Source: an uncultured Chthonomonas sp.
GTDB taxonomy: Bacteria > Armatimonadota > Chthonomonadetes > Chthonomonadales > CAJBBX01
Reading direction: 5' to 3'
Length of the DNA stretch: 64,000 bases
Assembly (NCBI GenBank): GCA_903951425.1
Contig: CAJBBX010000115.1
Coordinates: 1 to 64,000, forward strand
The notes under the pieces were generated by a model that saw only the letters and a list, made by a program, of their open reading frames with translations, made no database searches and was not told the origin of the DNA. A program made the translations under genes and the position numbers. Each line of letters begins with the position of its first letter. Position 1 is the stretch's first letter. Shown piece after piece: positions 50,644 through 59,687 of the stretch.

Positions 50644-51860
50644 TGTGCGGCGCCTAGCAGCTGGCGCCAGCGACATGTTCGAGCCACCAAGAGCCAATCT
50701 GTGCGGTGCGGCCAGGGCTTCGGGCAGCGGCTCCAAGCACTGGTTCGCACTGGCCCCCTACCGCGATGCCGTCGCAGGGAAGGCCGGCCCGCTGGCGCTC
50801 CCCGCGTCGCTTGCCGAAATGAACGCAACCTCCTGTAGTGCGTGTGCGTCAGGTGTCCAAAGGTATCAGCGGGTCAGCGACGAGCCGGTTCGTGGTTGTC
50901 GTGAGGTGAGCAGAGACGCAAACGGCACGGTTCGTTCCCTTGTCGGCGATTGTCGGCACGGCGCTGTTGGGCGGAAGCAACCACCCGCCCTCTCCACCGC
51001 CTTTGCCGTCGCCCTCAGCAACGCGAAGGGCCCCGGCTCGAGCGCCGCACGCACACTCCCCGGCGCGAAGCGCAAGCCCTTGGGCCTGCTCAGCGCGACG
51101 GTCAATCGCAACGACGGCGGGAGCCCGGCCACCATCCGCCACCCGAACCGGGACCGGGACGAAGCGATCCCGACCGACGAACTGCTTCGGCGTTTCGGTG
51201 GCATCCTGCTCCTGCTGGAGCGCCCAAAGCAACCGTAACAACCAGGGCCGCCCGTCCGCCCACTGATTGACAACGGCAATCGCAGCGAATGACCCCAAGG
51301 AGCTCGAGACGACGGTGAGCGACGATACCACGGTACAGCAAACACCCAAGACGCTGCAGCAGGTCTGACTGGCTCGATCCTTGGTCCGCGAGGCCGAGGC
51401 CGGCAAGGGCATGGACATCCTGGAGGAGGCCATCGCCGAGGCCGAGCGCGAACTGGGCTACTGACGACCGCCGTAGAGGAGCCGACGTCGCGCCGGCGCG
51501 CCCTTGCCGCCGCCCTGGGTAGCGCGACGCACCGCGGCTCCTGCGGCCCACCGCTGGACGCCATCGCGAAGCGCCCACCCCCAGGCAGGCCGCCGCGGAG
51601 CGGGAGCCGGGTCGCTTTACTTCCGGAGTGTCCCGCCCCGCACGTGTTGCAGCGTCGGGCGGCTCCGGATCGGCCATACGACCTTTCGCACAACCTTGAG
51701 CCGGTCACAAACTCGTCACGCGGCTGTCCCGGGCCCACTGCCATTGTAGGCAGTGTGCGTGGGCATAGCGGGCAGGCGGTCGCGGTCGGGCCGGGCTCCA
51801 CCAGCCCGCGGCGTACTTCCGACAGCCACCACGACCGGCGCGCAGAGAGGGAGGTTCGCC
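50644..51860. other. 1.2 kb without a supported gene; holds an aminotransferase-tail duplicate
   Basis: Several long frames cross this stretch on both strands (for example 50866-51897 minus and 50645-51238 plus). Their products are arginine/proline/serine-rich, with no domain and no ribosome binding site, as expected of GC-rich non-coding DNA. One short plus stretch (about 51268-51366) reads ANDPKELETTVSDDTTVQQT before a stop, and looks like the end of a lost gene. The aminotransferase 3' end is repeated at 51398-51499. The region appears to be a graveyard of rearranged fragments. Confidence 0.5.
51398..51499 (+). repeat. Aminotransferase 3' end, repeat copy 2 (orphan fragment)
   Basis: Encodes AGKGMDILEEAIAEAERELG followed by Tyr and TGA, matching the end of the gene at 48400-49770, then part of the terminator stem. 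Upstream sequence is unrelated, so only the last 24 codons and the trailer are present. Confidence 0.9.
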
Positions 51861-52448
51861 ATGGTGAAGACCCTTGCCGCAACGGCAACGCTGGCAACGG
51901 CGCTGCTGCTGGCAGTACCGGGATGCGGGGGCGGCAGCCAGAAATGCGGAGAGACCAAGGACCGGTCAGGCTACATCAGTTCGTCAGACCGAATCTGGGC
52001 GTCGCGCAGTACGCATGCCGACGTGTACGACTTCACGGCCTGTGACGACAACGACGTGACGATCTCGATGTCCGCAACGGACTTCGACACCTACCTGATT
52101 TTGGCTCGCCGGACCGGCACAAACACCTACTATGTGCTCGACTACGACGACGACAGCGGCGTGGGTCTCGACTCCATGCTCAGCTATCGCGTGACCGATG
52201 GCCAGACCTACTCGATCATAGCCACGACGGCCAGTGTAGGCGCGACCGGCGACTACGATCTCTCAGTCAGCGGCTCCGCCTCAAACCTCGAAGCGGCCCA
52301 GGCGGGGCGCGGACTCGTCCTGCCCATCGACCCGCGCGGTGGATCGACGCCGACGACGGACCCGGCGGCCAAGCGTGCCGCGGCCGCCGATCCCGCCGGA
52401 GCGGCGCCCGGGCCCGCAGCTCTCAAGGAACAGCCCTGCACTCGATAG
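51861..52448 (+). CDS. Lipoprotein with PPC-like beta-sandwich
   Basis: 195 residues. The signal is MVKTLAATATLATALLLAVP followed by the lipobox Cys in VPGCGGG. Residues about 30-140 read as a bacterial pre-peptidase C-terminal (PPC)-like domain: ADVYDFTACDDNDVTISMSA, TDFDTYLILARRTG, YVLDYDDDSGVGLDSMLSYR, GQTYSIIATTASVGATGDYD followed by LSVSG. The tail from about 145 is low-complexity Ala/Pro/Gly. PPC domains usually sit at the end of secreted enzymes; a free-standing lipid-anchored one is unusual and may act as a binding module. GGGAGG lies six bases before the ATG. It opens a same-strand cluster with the next three genes. Confidence 0.8.
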   Translation: MVKTLAATATLATALLLAVPGCGGGSQKCGETKDRSGYISSSDRIWASRSTHADVYDFTACDDNDVTISMSATDFDTYLILARRTGTNTYYVLDYDDDSGVGLDSMLSYRVTDGQTYSIIATTASVGATGDYDLSVSGSASNLEAAQAGRGLVLPIDPRGGSTPTTDPAAKRAAAADPAGAAPGPAALKEQPCTR

Positions 52449-52536
52449 TCGATTCGCGCGGCGGGCCTCGGGCCGGATTCCGGCTGCCCGCCGCGCTGAT
52501 GCCCGCGTTGTGTACAAGCAACGCCAGGAGGCACCG

Positions 52537-54759
52537 ATGATCCGTGCCCTGACTTCGGCACTGCTAGCGGTCGGCCTGACGGTTGGCCTGCTCCCGGCCG
52601 CCTCGGGCGAGACCACTCTGATGCGCGAGATCGCCAAGAACAGGCCCGCCCTGCTGATCTTCTCCTCCGGGCCCATGGCGGACGGTGTCGCCGAGATGCT
52701 CCGGTCCGGCGTCGCCCGTCACCCCGACAACAAGCACAAGCCGGACGACCTCGCCGTCATACCGCTGGCTCAGGCATCCGAACGACTGCGGGACCTCGCA
52801 GAACCCAAGCGCAAGTCCGACGCCTCGCTCTTCTTCGTCATCGTGCGCCGCGAGGCGCCGCGCGAACTGCCGGCGGACGTTCAGGCGGCCATGCCGGTAC
52901 GACTGGGCGATCTGGACGCGACGCTGTCGACGGTGCGGCTGAACAAGATGCAGAACGCAAAGGACGGCCTGGCGTACTGTGCCGCAGTGATCGCCCCCGA
53001 TGCCGAACGGCTGGGCGACCTGGCAGCCAAGCTGGCGGCGCGGTCCGCCGCCCACTTCGATGGGCTGGCGTTCGAGCAGACGGTGGCGACCAACCGCGTC
53101 GCGGTCTTCAGCTCGGATGCTACCGCCGATGCGTTTCGTACCTGGGGATCGCTGACCAGAGCCGCGCAGCGGCAGGGCCCGCCGGTCGGATACGAGACCA
53201 TCACCTGGCGCCCGCTGGCCAAGCGAGCGGAACTGACAGACGAGGCCCTTGCGGAGCACACGGAAGCCTACTTCATCGACAGGTCGGCCCAGGGCCTGGT
53301 CGTACCGCCTCAAGCCGCGGCGCTGTTCGCGGACGCGAAGATCGGCGAGGCGACGGTCGCCGTCCGCAAGGGTCGCTCCGCCGACGGCCGCACCGTCGTC
53401 GCGGTCTCTTGCCCCGACGCCGTCTCCCTTCGAGCTCGGGTGGCGCGCTTCGCCAATGCCGAGAGCGTGCCGAGCGTTCCCATCACCGAGCAATTGCAGG
53501 ACCTGCGGGGCGTGAATCGGACGGCCCTGGTCGTCTGGGGCGCATCGGCTCCAAGCGAGGAGCGCGATCAGATTCGCGCGGCCGTCGCCGCGGACATACG
53601 GGCACGGCTCGGCGTCGGAGTGGAGGAGCGCGGGGAGGTCCTGCGCGTGCTCGACACGGAGGTCGCGACGCAGGAAATCCTCGGGGCGACGGGGACTAGG
53701 GCGGCACTGAGAAACACCAAGTATACACGTTATCTATGGATTTATAGAATACTGTCATACTCTGGCTCGACGACCTATACGCCGGAACAGGAGAGGCTGA
53801 CCGACGGCGGCCCGCCGCCGTTCCCGGAGGAGCGCCCGCGTCTCGTTACCACGAGCGTCGGCGGCGGTCTGCGGGACGAGATAGCCCGCAAGACGCCGGA
53901 GCACGAACGCCAGGTCCGGCTCTGGGAGCAGCGGAAGGCCGCATATGAGATCGACACGGCTCGGAGCTTTCCCGTGCAGTGGTCGAGGCGAATCGTACGG
54001 AGCACAAGCGCCACGGTCGCCGCTACGCTGCAGCTCGTCGATATCGGTAGCGGCGACGCCGCCGGCAAGGTCCTCTGGGAAAGGCAGTGCGTGGGCGGAG
54101 CCGCCGGCGCACTGGAGGTCCAGCAGTCGGACCAGGTGACGGTGCGCGGCATCGGCGTCGCGCCGCCGTCGCTGGAGTCGCCCGCGAGAGAGAACCGGTG
54201 CCCGCCGGAGGTCCTTCACGACGCGGCAGTCAAGGGGGCAGCGAGCGCCATCGTCCAACTGACGGAGACAGCCTGGCTACCCGAGCCCGGCAGCGTGGCG
54301 GCGGAGCCCGAGCCGGAACCGGCCATACCCGGCCCGGAGCGGCAGACCCAGGAGCCGAAGCCGACAACCGGGGGCGCCCAAACCTCGTCCGAGGCCGACC
54401 TTCCAGACCTTCCCGGCCCGAAGGTCGCAATGGTCCGCGGATCGACCATTATCATCAAACTCGACGCGCTCCAGCCCGCCAAAGCAGGTGATCTGGCCGT
54501 GATCGGCATGAAGCTCGAGAGGGTGCCCGATCCCGACGACCCGACAAAAACGCTTCGCTGGGACGCCGTCGCCAGGATCACAGCCAGGATCACCGTGGTG
54601 TCCGGCGGGACCGCCGACGCCGTGCTCACGCCGCCCAATGCCGCGCAGTTGGCGCAAGTCAGACCGGGCATGCCGATCATCAAGATCACCCGTCCGCCCG
54701 CACCCGCACCGGCGGCCAAGGCCCGGCCGACCCGGACACAGCGGAGGCGCTCAAGATGA
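52537..54759 (+). CDS. Large secreted protein of unknown family in the lipoprotein/FlgT-like cluster
   Basis: 740 residues with a signal peptide (MIRALTSALLAVGLTVGLLP, ending near AASGET). I do not recognise a family. Residues about 30-330 contain repeated alpha/beta segments (LLIFSSGPMADGVAEMLRSG, ASLFFVIVRREAPRELPAD, VATNRVAVFSSDATADAF). TALVVWGASAPSEERDQIRA at about 330 begins a region resembling the substrate-binding-like domain of FlgT/CsgG-type proteins, and ATLQLVDIGSGDAAGKVLWE is a CsgG-like strand pair. A proline/glutamate linker (about 590-635) precedes a final domain with VRGSTIIIKLDALQPAKAGD followed by LAVIGMKLERVPDP, like the C-terminal barrel of FlgT. The basic tail is THRTQRRRSR-like. 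AGGAGG precedes ATG 52537. Its stop overlaps the next start as ATGA. Confidence 0.65.
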   Translation: MIRALTSALLAVGLTVGLLPAASGETTLMREIAKNRPALLIFSSGPMADGVAEMLRSGVARHPDNKHKPDDLAVIPLAQASERLRDLAEPKRKSDASLFFVIVRREAPRELPADVQAAMPVRLGDLDATLSTVRLNKMQNAKDGLAYCAAVIAPDAERLGDLAAKLAARSAAHFDGLAFEQTVATNRVAVFSSDATADAFRTWGSLTRAAQRQGPPVGYETITWRPLAKRAELTDEALAEHTEAYFIDRSAQGLVVPPQAAALFADAKIGEATVAVRKGRSADGRTVVAVSCPDAVSLRARVARFANAESVPSVPITEQLQDLRGVNRTALVVWGASAPSEERDQIRAAVAADIRARLGVGVEERGEVLRVLDTEVATQEILGATGTRAALRNTKYTRYLWIYRILSYSGSTTYTPEQERLTDGGPPPFPEERPRLVTTSVGGGLRDEIARKTPEHERQVRLWEQRKAAYEIDTARSFPVQWSRRIVRSTSATVAATLQLVDIGSGDAAGKVLWERQCVGGAAGALEVQQSDQVTVRGIGVAPPSLESPARENRCPPEVLHDAAVKGAASAIVQLTETAWLPEPGSVAAEPEPEPAIPGPERQTQEPKPTTGGAQTSSEADLPDLPGPKVAMVRGSTIIIKLDALQPAKAGDLAVIGMKLERVPDPDDPTKTLRWDAVARITARITVVSGGTADAVLTPPNAAQLAQVRPGMPIIKITRPPAPAPAAKARPTRTQRRRSR

Positions 54760-55613
54760 GGCTCGCCACTCTGGCCGTATTGGCCGTCTCCTTGGCCGTG
54801 GCGGCGGTGTCCGGTTCGGCCGCCGGTCAGGTCTCCAAGGCCCGGCGCTGGAGCGTGATCGTTCTGGTGCCGGAGAGGCACATCGACCGGCCCAACATCC
54901 CGGACCCGGCAGTGGAGACAGCCATCTGCCGCGCCCTGATCGCGGCCGGCTACAAGGTAATGGACGATGACCGGGTCAGGCAGCTCCGCTACTCGCGCCA
55001 GACGGAGACCGTCGTCCAGGGAGGCCCCAGTGCTTCCAGGGAGGCTCGCGCGATCGGGCGCAGGTTCGGCGCAGATCTGCTGATCGCCGGGGAGGCGTTC
55101 ACACAGGAGGTGACCCGGCGGCGCGTGGAGACTGATATCGGCACCGTTGACCGCATCCAGTGCAGGGCGCGCGTTGAGCTGAAGGCGGTTCGCGTCGATA
55201 CCGGCGAGAAGCCCTGGGCCGACGCCGTCCATCTGACCGGGCCTCCGGAGGCCACGGTCGAGCTCTCAAGCAAGGCGGCCCTCACATCTGCGGCCGACGA
55301 GATTGCGGCGAGCTTGATCCGCGGCATTGCCTCGCTGGCACTCTCGGACGCGCGGTGGGTCGAGGTCGAGGTCAGGAACATCGGCGGAGCGGCCGTGGCG
55401 CGCGACTTTGAACTCGCCCTGGCGAAGCTGCCCGGCGTGATGGAGGTCGCGACTGGCTCCTTCGACAACCGTACCTACACCACGGAGGTTCGGGTGGACA
55501 CGCGGCGGCTCGGCGGACTGGCCGCAACGCTCGAGGCGGCCCCGCAGATGCGCCGGTTCCGGATGCAGGCGCAGAGCTCGGGTTCCTCACGGATCGTGCT
55601 GCGCTGCAAGTGA
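54756..55613 (+). CDS. Secreted FlgT/CsgG-like protein
   Basis: 285 residues. The signal peptide (MRLATLAVLAVSLAVAAVSG) ends near SAAGQ. RWSVIVLVPERHIDRPNIPD with AICRALIAAGYKVMDDDRVR is the ABC-type N-domain of FlgT/CsgG/LpoB-like proteins; ARAIGRRFGADLLIAGEAFT and CRARVELKAVRVDTGEKPW continue it. WVEVEVRNIGGAAVARDFEL and GVMEVATGSFDNRTYTTEVR form a second small ferredoxin-like domain near the C-terminus. Such proteins bind at the outer membrane or in the periplasm and build secretion or flagellar structures, but no flagellar genes are present. The start overlaps the previous stop by four bases (ATGA), so the two are translated together and probably act together. Confidence 0.72.
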   Translation: MRLATLAVLAVSLAVAAVSGSAAGQVSKARRWSVIVLVPERHIDRPNIPDPAVETAICRALIAAGYKVMDDDRVRQLRYSRQTETVVQGGPSASREARAIGRRFGADLLIAGEAFTQEVTRRRVETDIGTVDRIQCRARVELKAVRVDTGEKPWADAVHLTGPPEATVELSSKAALTSAADEIAASLIRGIASLALSDARWVEVEVRNIGGAAVARDFELALAKLPGVMEVATGSFDNRTYTTEVRVDTRRLGGLAATLEAAPQMRRFRMQAQSSGSSRIVLRCK

Positions 55614-55707
55614 CACGGCGGCGGCGGTTCAGCCGACGCCCACGCCCGGCGGGCCGCCGCTCGGCAGGCCGCGCATTCAAACAATACAACAAAAAGAGAT
55701 CATTGCG

Positions 55708-55944
55708 ATGACTTATGTGACAGTGAGAGTTGTCGATAGCTCGGGCCGCCCGATGGAGTACGCCCGCGTCTCGGTGTGGCGCGGCGGGATCGACAGCGGA
55801 TTCTACCCGGAGCAACGAACCGATCGAGACGGCGAGGCGGAGTTCGAGGTGGGCGTCTCGTCCAGCGACAAGATCTGCGTCTACGCCGAGGGCCAGAAGC
55901 TGTACGATGACTATGTGAAGGCGCGCATCACCGTCGTGGTCTAG
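55708..55944 (+). CDS. Stand-alone carboxypeptidase-regulatory-like domain protein
   Basis: 78 residues: TYVTVRVVDSSGRPMEYARV followed by SVWRGG, then TDRDGEAEFEVGVSS and ICVYAEGQKLYDDYVKARIT. This is the seven-stranded pattern of the CarboxypepD_reg/CNA-B-like fold, alone and without a signal peptide. Leader bases AACAAAAAGAGA give a purine-rich site before the ATG in an A+T-rich patch. Possibly a cytosolic effector-like or adhesin-like module; the role is unknown. It ends the cluster that begins at 51861. Confidence 0.65.
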   Translation: MTYVTVRVVDSSGRPMEYARVSVWRGGIDSGFYPEQRTDRDGEAEFEVGVSSSDKICVYAEGQKLYDDYVKARITVVV

Positions 55945-56064
55945 AACCCCGCGGGTCTGAGCAGCCGGCGACCCAGGTACCACTGTCACCGGCTGCACTC
56001 CTCCCCCCAGTCTCGTCGGGTTGGAACGTGGCGGCATCCGATCCGACCGGGCCTCCGCCACGGC

Positions 56065-56117
56065 ACGGATATACTGAACAGGGCCATCGCCGAGACTGAG
56101 CGGGAACCGGGCCACCA
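56065..56117 (+). repeat. Aminotransferase 3' end, diverged copy 3
   Basis: Read in frame this gives TDILNRAIAETEREPGHQ, versus MDILEEAIAETERELGY at the true gene end; 41 of 53 bases match 49717-49769 by hand count. It lies 22 bases before the DUF6785 start, with no gene of its own. It marks an old junction. Confidence 0.7.
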
Positions 56118-56139
56118 GCGAGCGGGGGGAGGAGCCGAT

Positions 56140-58089
56140 ATGGAGGCCACCGGCGGCATCACACGGCGTTCGGTGGCGCTGGGGCTTGCGCTCACGGTGG
56201 TACACACCGTCTGGCTCGTCTACGAGGAGCTGACCCTCAACCACATCGGGACCCCCTCCATCTTCACCCTGGCGCAGACCGTGGTGGGCATCCAATTTGC
56301 GCTGCTGGCCCTCAACTCGTGGCTGCGGCGCCGGCGGGCGGCTTGGGCGCTGCAGCCGGGGGAGTTCATGGTCGTCTTTGTCATGACGACCTTCGGCTCC
56401 ATCATCACCTCGGTCAAGCTGCTCCACTACCTCTTCCCCACGATCCTCTGGCCGGCCCACCTGCCCGCTCAGACCGGCGGACCCGGGACCGCCGCGTCGC
56501 TGTCGCGCCTGATCGCCCCGCGCGACCCCGAGCTGGTACGCGCCTTCTTCGCCGGTACGCGCGACTTCTGGGCCTTCTTCCGGCCGCAGGTCTGGCAGGC
56601 CTGGCTGGGGCCCATGGCCTTCTGGGGTGCCTTCTTCTTCCTGCTCCTGTGGACGATGCTCTGCCTGGCCTCCATCGTCCGGCGGCCCTGGCTGGAGCAG
56701 GAGCGCATCCCATTCCCCATCATCGACCTGCCTGTGATGATGGCCCGGGCGGGCAGCTCCGACGCACTCTTCTCCAACCGGCTCCTGGCGCTGGGCTTCT
56801 GGCTTACCAGCGCGCTCCTGTCGGTCAACTACGTCTCGTCGCTGATCCCCACGGTGCCGGGCGTCAAGCTCTCCGAGGTCGACTTGGCCCTGGGCCTTCC
56901 CGCGCCGCCCTGGTCCTCCGTGGCGCCGCTCCTCACGGTCTGGTGGCCCTATGCCATCGGGCTCTGCTACCTCATCCCGCTGGATGTCTCGTTCAGCTGC
57001 TGGTTCTTCTTCGCGGCAATCCGGCTCCTGGCGGTGGCCGCCACGGCCTTCGGCCTGCGCGATGCCGGGTCGGTGCAGGACCTGAACCAGTTCCCGTTCT
57101 TCGCCGATGCGGCGCAGGGCGCCTTCCTCGGCATGTTCCTGGTCATCCTCTGGAACGCGCGCGGCTTCCTGAGGGGCCTCGCGGAGGCGATCGCCCGCCG
57201 CCGGCCCATCCCCGGCGACGCCGGAGAGGCCATCGCCTACCGCCCCGCGCTGCTCGGCGCGCTGGCGGGCTACGCGGCGCTGGTGGCGTTCGGCGTGGCC
57301 GCCGGCCTGCGGCTGCCCATCGCGCTGCTGGCTTTCGCGCTCTACTTTATCGCCATCGTGGTGATGACGCGCATGTACGCGCAGATCGCCATGCCGCTCT
57401 TCTGCATGGCCTTCTTCAGCTTCACCGAGTGGACGACCAGCTTCGTTGGCACCGCCCGGCTCACCCGCGGCGAGGCGGCCACGCTGACCACCTTCACCTG
57501 GTTCGACCGGACCTACGAGCAGCTGCCCATGGGCCACCACCTGGAGGCCTTCGCGTTCGCCGACCGCCTTCGCGAGAGCAAGCGGGCCATCCTGCGGGTG
57601 ATGCTGCTGGCTTCGACGGTCTCCATCGCGCTGGGCATGGTCACCTTGCTGCAGATCTTCTACGACCGCGGCGCGGCGTCGGCCCGTGTGAGCGGCGACT
57701 CCGCGTGGCTGGCCGGCTTCGCCTGGTCGCGCTTCACCGGGTGGATCAACAGCCCGCGCGAGTTGGCCGCCGCGCCCCTGCTCCGGGCCGGGGCCTCGGC
57801 GTCGGTGGTGCTGCTGCTGACGGCCGCGCGGGGACTCTGGATAGGGTTCCCGCTCCACCCGCTGGGCTACCTCTTCACCACCAGCTTCGCCCTCGAGTGG
57901 GGCATGTGGAACGTCATCTTCGCCACGTGGCTCGTCAAGTTCCTCGTGGTGCGCTACGGCGGGTTGCGGCTCTACCGCACCTCTGTGGCCTTCTTCTATG
58001 GCCTGGCGCTGGGCGACTGCGTGACGCACTTCGTCTGGGGCATCGGCCTGAGCCTGGCCGGCGCCAAGGGCGCCTCACCCTACCTCTAG
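56140..58089 (+). CDS. DUF6785/DUF6784-type multi-pass membrane protein
   Basis: 649 residues with about 13-14 hydrophobic helices. Helices include SVALGLALTVVHTVWLVYEE, FMVVFVMTTFGSIITSVKLL, AFWGAFFFLLLWTMLCLASI, LLGALAGYAALVAFGVAAGL and VMLLASTVSIALGMVTLLQI. Family-like loops are IVRRPWLEQERIPFPIIDLP, NYVSSLIPTVPGVKLSEVD and YVSxLxPxxP-like turns before AALVAFG. I recognise this family from Armatimonadota/Planctomycetota genomes, where it lies near glycoside hydrolases; it resembles oligopeptide (OPT) transporters in layout and is presumed to be a transporter. GGGGAGGAG precedes the ATG. The next gene starts 20 bases later, so they are probably one operon. A remnant of an aminotransferase tail lies just upstream. 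Confidence 0.8.
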   Translation: MEATGGITRRSVALGLALTVVHTVWLVYEELTLNHIGTPSIFTLAQTVVGIQFALLALNSWLRRRRAAWALQPGEFMVVFVMTTFGSIITSVKLLHYLFPTILWPAHLPAQTGGPGTAASLSRLIAPRDPELVRAFFAGTRDFWAFFRPQVWQAWLGPMAFWGAFFFLLLWTMLCLASIVRRPWLEQERIPFPIIDLPVMMARAGSSDALFSNRLLALGFWLTSALLSVNYVSSLIPTVPGVKLSEVDLALGLPAPPWSSVAPLLTVWWPYAIGLCYLIPLDVSFSCWFFFAAIRLLAVAATAFGLRDAGSVQDLNQFPFFADAAQGAFLGMFLVILWNARGFLRGLAEAIARRRPIPGDAGEAIAYRPALLGALAGYAALVAFGVAAGLRLPIALLAFALYFIAIVVMTRMYAQIAMPLFCMAFFSFTEWTTSFVGTARLTRGEAATLTTFTWFDRTYEQLPMGHHLEAFAFADRLRESKRAILRVMLLASTVSIALGMVTLLQIFYDRGAASARVSGDSAWLAGFAWSRFTGWINSPRELAAAPLLRAGASASVVLLLTAARGLWIGFPLHPLGYLFTTSFALEWGMWNVIFATWLVKFLVVRYGGLRLYRTSVAFFYGLALGDCVTHFVWGIGLSLAGAKGASPYL

Positions 58090-58108
58090 CCTCAGAAAGG
58101 CACGAACC

Positions 58109-59581
58109 ATGACCGACCAAGCGACCGGCAGGATAGTTGGGATGTACGTCCACCAGCACTGGCCCTACCACCGGCCCTACTGCGCCCGGACCTGGACGCT
58201 GGAGGACTGGCGCGGCTACGCCCACGGACTGGCGCAACTGGGCTACAACGCCGTCCTCGTCTGGCCTGTGCTGGAGACGATCCCCGACCCGCCCACGCCC
58301 AGCGACCGCGCACACCTGGAGCGCATGGGCCGGGTCATCGACATGCTGCACGACGACTTCGGCATGCGCGTCTGGCTGGCCCTCTGCCCCAACGTGGAAC
58401 CGATCAGCGACGTGGCCGCGCAGGCGACCTACGAGCGGCGCCACTTCTTCGCAACCGACCGCCGAGTGGACCCCGCCGACCCCGCCGCCGTGGCCGCCAT
58501 GATGCGCCGACGCGCCGACGTGCTGGGCCCGCTGCGCCGCGCCGACGGCGTCTCCATCATCGACAGCGATCCCGGCGGCTGGCCCGGCTCGAGCAATCAG
58601 GAGTTCGTCGACCTGCTGGTGGCGCACCGCCGCCTGCTGGACAGCCTGCGCCCCGGCATCGAGCTGGTCTACTGGATGCACGCCGGCTGGCTCGGCTACA
58701 ACCGCTTCTACCAGACCGGCATCCTCACCTTCTCCACGGACGAGGAGAACATCGATTGCCTGCAGCGCCTGATGGCGGCCAACCCCGAGCCCTGGGGCAT
58801 GGCCAACGGCCTGCCGCCGGCCGATCGGCTGGGCATCACGGACCGCGTGGTGAGCTTCAACTACGGGCGGATTGAGGGCGAGCCCTCCTTCCCTCTCACT
58901 AACTTCGGCGGCGACCTGGCCTACGAGGGCGGCGCCGCGCCCGGTCCCCGGGGCGTCATGGGCAACGCCCAGACCCACTGCGTGCAGTTGCCGAACACCT
59001 TCGCCTTCGCCCGGGGCTCCCGGGGACTGCCCGTGGCGGAGGCCGACTATGTGGCCTTCGCCGAGGAGCTGCTGCCGGGGCTGGGGCGCACCATAGTGGA
59101 TGGCTGGTCGATCCTTCAGGGCTCCGACGCCGACGCCATGCGCGAGAGCGCCGCACAGCTTGCGGCAGTGCCCGACGCGGCCATCCGGCCCGGCTCGCTG
59201 GAGGGGCTCCTCTTCGGCTGCGGCCACCGCTTCCTCGATGATCTGGCGGCCCAGCTCCGCATGCGCGCGGGCTACGCGGAGCTTCGCGCCGCCCAGGGCG
59301 CCCCGCCGAAGGAGGCCGTCAGAGCCTTCGCCCAGGGAGCCGCCGACTGGCAGGCCCGCCACGGCTACGAGAACTCCTGGTGGTGGCCCGACCTGGACGA
59401 GACGCTACGCAAGGTCGGCTCGCCTGAGGTGAACGCCGTGCTCGACACCCAGTTCAACCCCTGGATCGGCCCGCCGGCAGGCATCGACATAACACCCTTC
59501 CAGTACGTGGCCCAGGTCCTCCACGACGCCGAGGACTTCACGCCCAGGCTACTTGCGGCGCTGCAGAAGGCGGCGGGGTAG
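58109..59581 (+). CDS. Cytosolic TIM-barrel-like protein paired with the DUF6785 membrane protein
   Basis: 490 residues, no signal peptide. IVGMYVHQHWPYHRPYCART, GYNAVLVWPVLETIPDPPTP, FGMRVWLALCPNVEPISDVA, GIELVYWMHAGWLGYNRFYQ and VVSFNYGRIEGEPSFPLTNF read as successive strands of a TIM barrel like those in uncharacterised glycosidase families. The HRPYCARTW region and DGVSIIDSDPGGWPG supply possible catalytic Asp and Glu. The C-terminal third is helical and ends ITPFQYVAQVLHDAEDFTPR, a tail that I recall from the same gene neighbourhood in relatives. AAAGG precedes the ATG. It is coupled with the DUF6785 gene, so an import-and-degrade pair is plausible. The substrate is unknown. Confidence 0.7.
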   Translation: MTDQATGRIVGMYVHQHWPYHRPYCARTWTLEDWRGYAHGLAQLGYNAVLVWPVLETIPDPPTPSDRAHLERMGRVIDMLHDDFGMRVWLALCPNVEPISDVAAQATYERRHFFATDRRVDPADPAAVAAMMRRRADVLGPLRRADGVSIIDSDPGGWPGSSNQEFVDLLVAHRRLLDSLRPGIELVYWMHAGWLGYNRFYQTGILTFSTDEENIDCLQRLMAANPEPWGMANGLPPADRLGITDRVVSFNYGRIEGEPSFPLTNFGGDLAYEGGAAPGPRGVMGNAQTHCVQLPNTFAFARGSRGLPVAEADYVAFAEELLPGLGRTIVDGWSILQGSDADAMRESAAQLAAVPDAAIRPGSLEGLLFGCGHRFLDDLAAQLRMRAGYAELRAAQGAPPKEAVRAFAQGAADWQARHGYENSWWWPDLDETLRKVGSPEVNAVLDTQFNPWIGPPAGIDITPFQYVAQVLHDAEDFTPRLLAALQKAAG

Positions 59582-59687
59582 GCGCCCCATCCCGAGCCGC
59601 CCTGAAACGCCCGGCGGCGCCGCTGCGTAACGGGTGTATGCTCGCCGGGCGCCTGCTTGAGTCGCCCGGCCCTGCTTGGAGAGACCC

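Noticed and set aside
50866-51897. Minus-strand open frame of 343 codons in the gene-poor region
   Set aside because: Arg/Pro/Ser-rich, no start site, and it crosses the duplicated aminotransferase tail, which is on the other strand.
55372-58029. Minus-strand open frame of 885 codons opposite the DUF6785 gene
   Set aside because: Low-complexity Arg/Gly/Glu/Gln product, mirror of a membrane-protein gene; the plus strand has clear transmembrane coding sequence.
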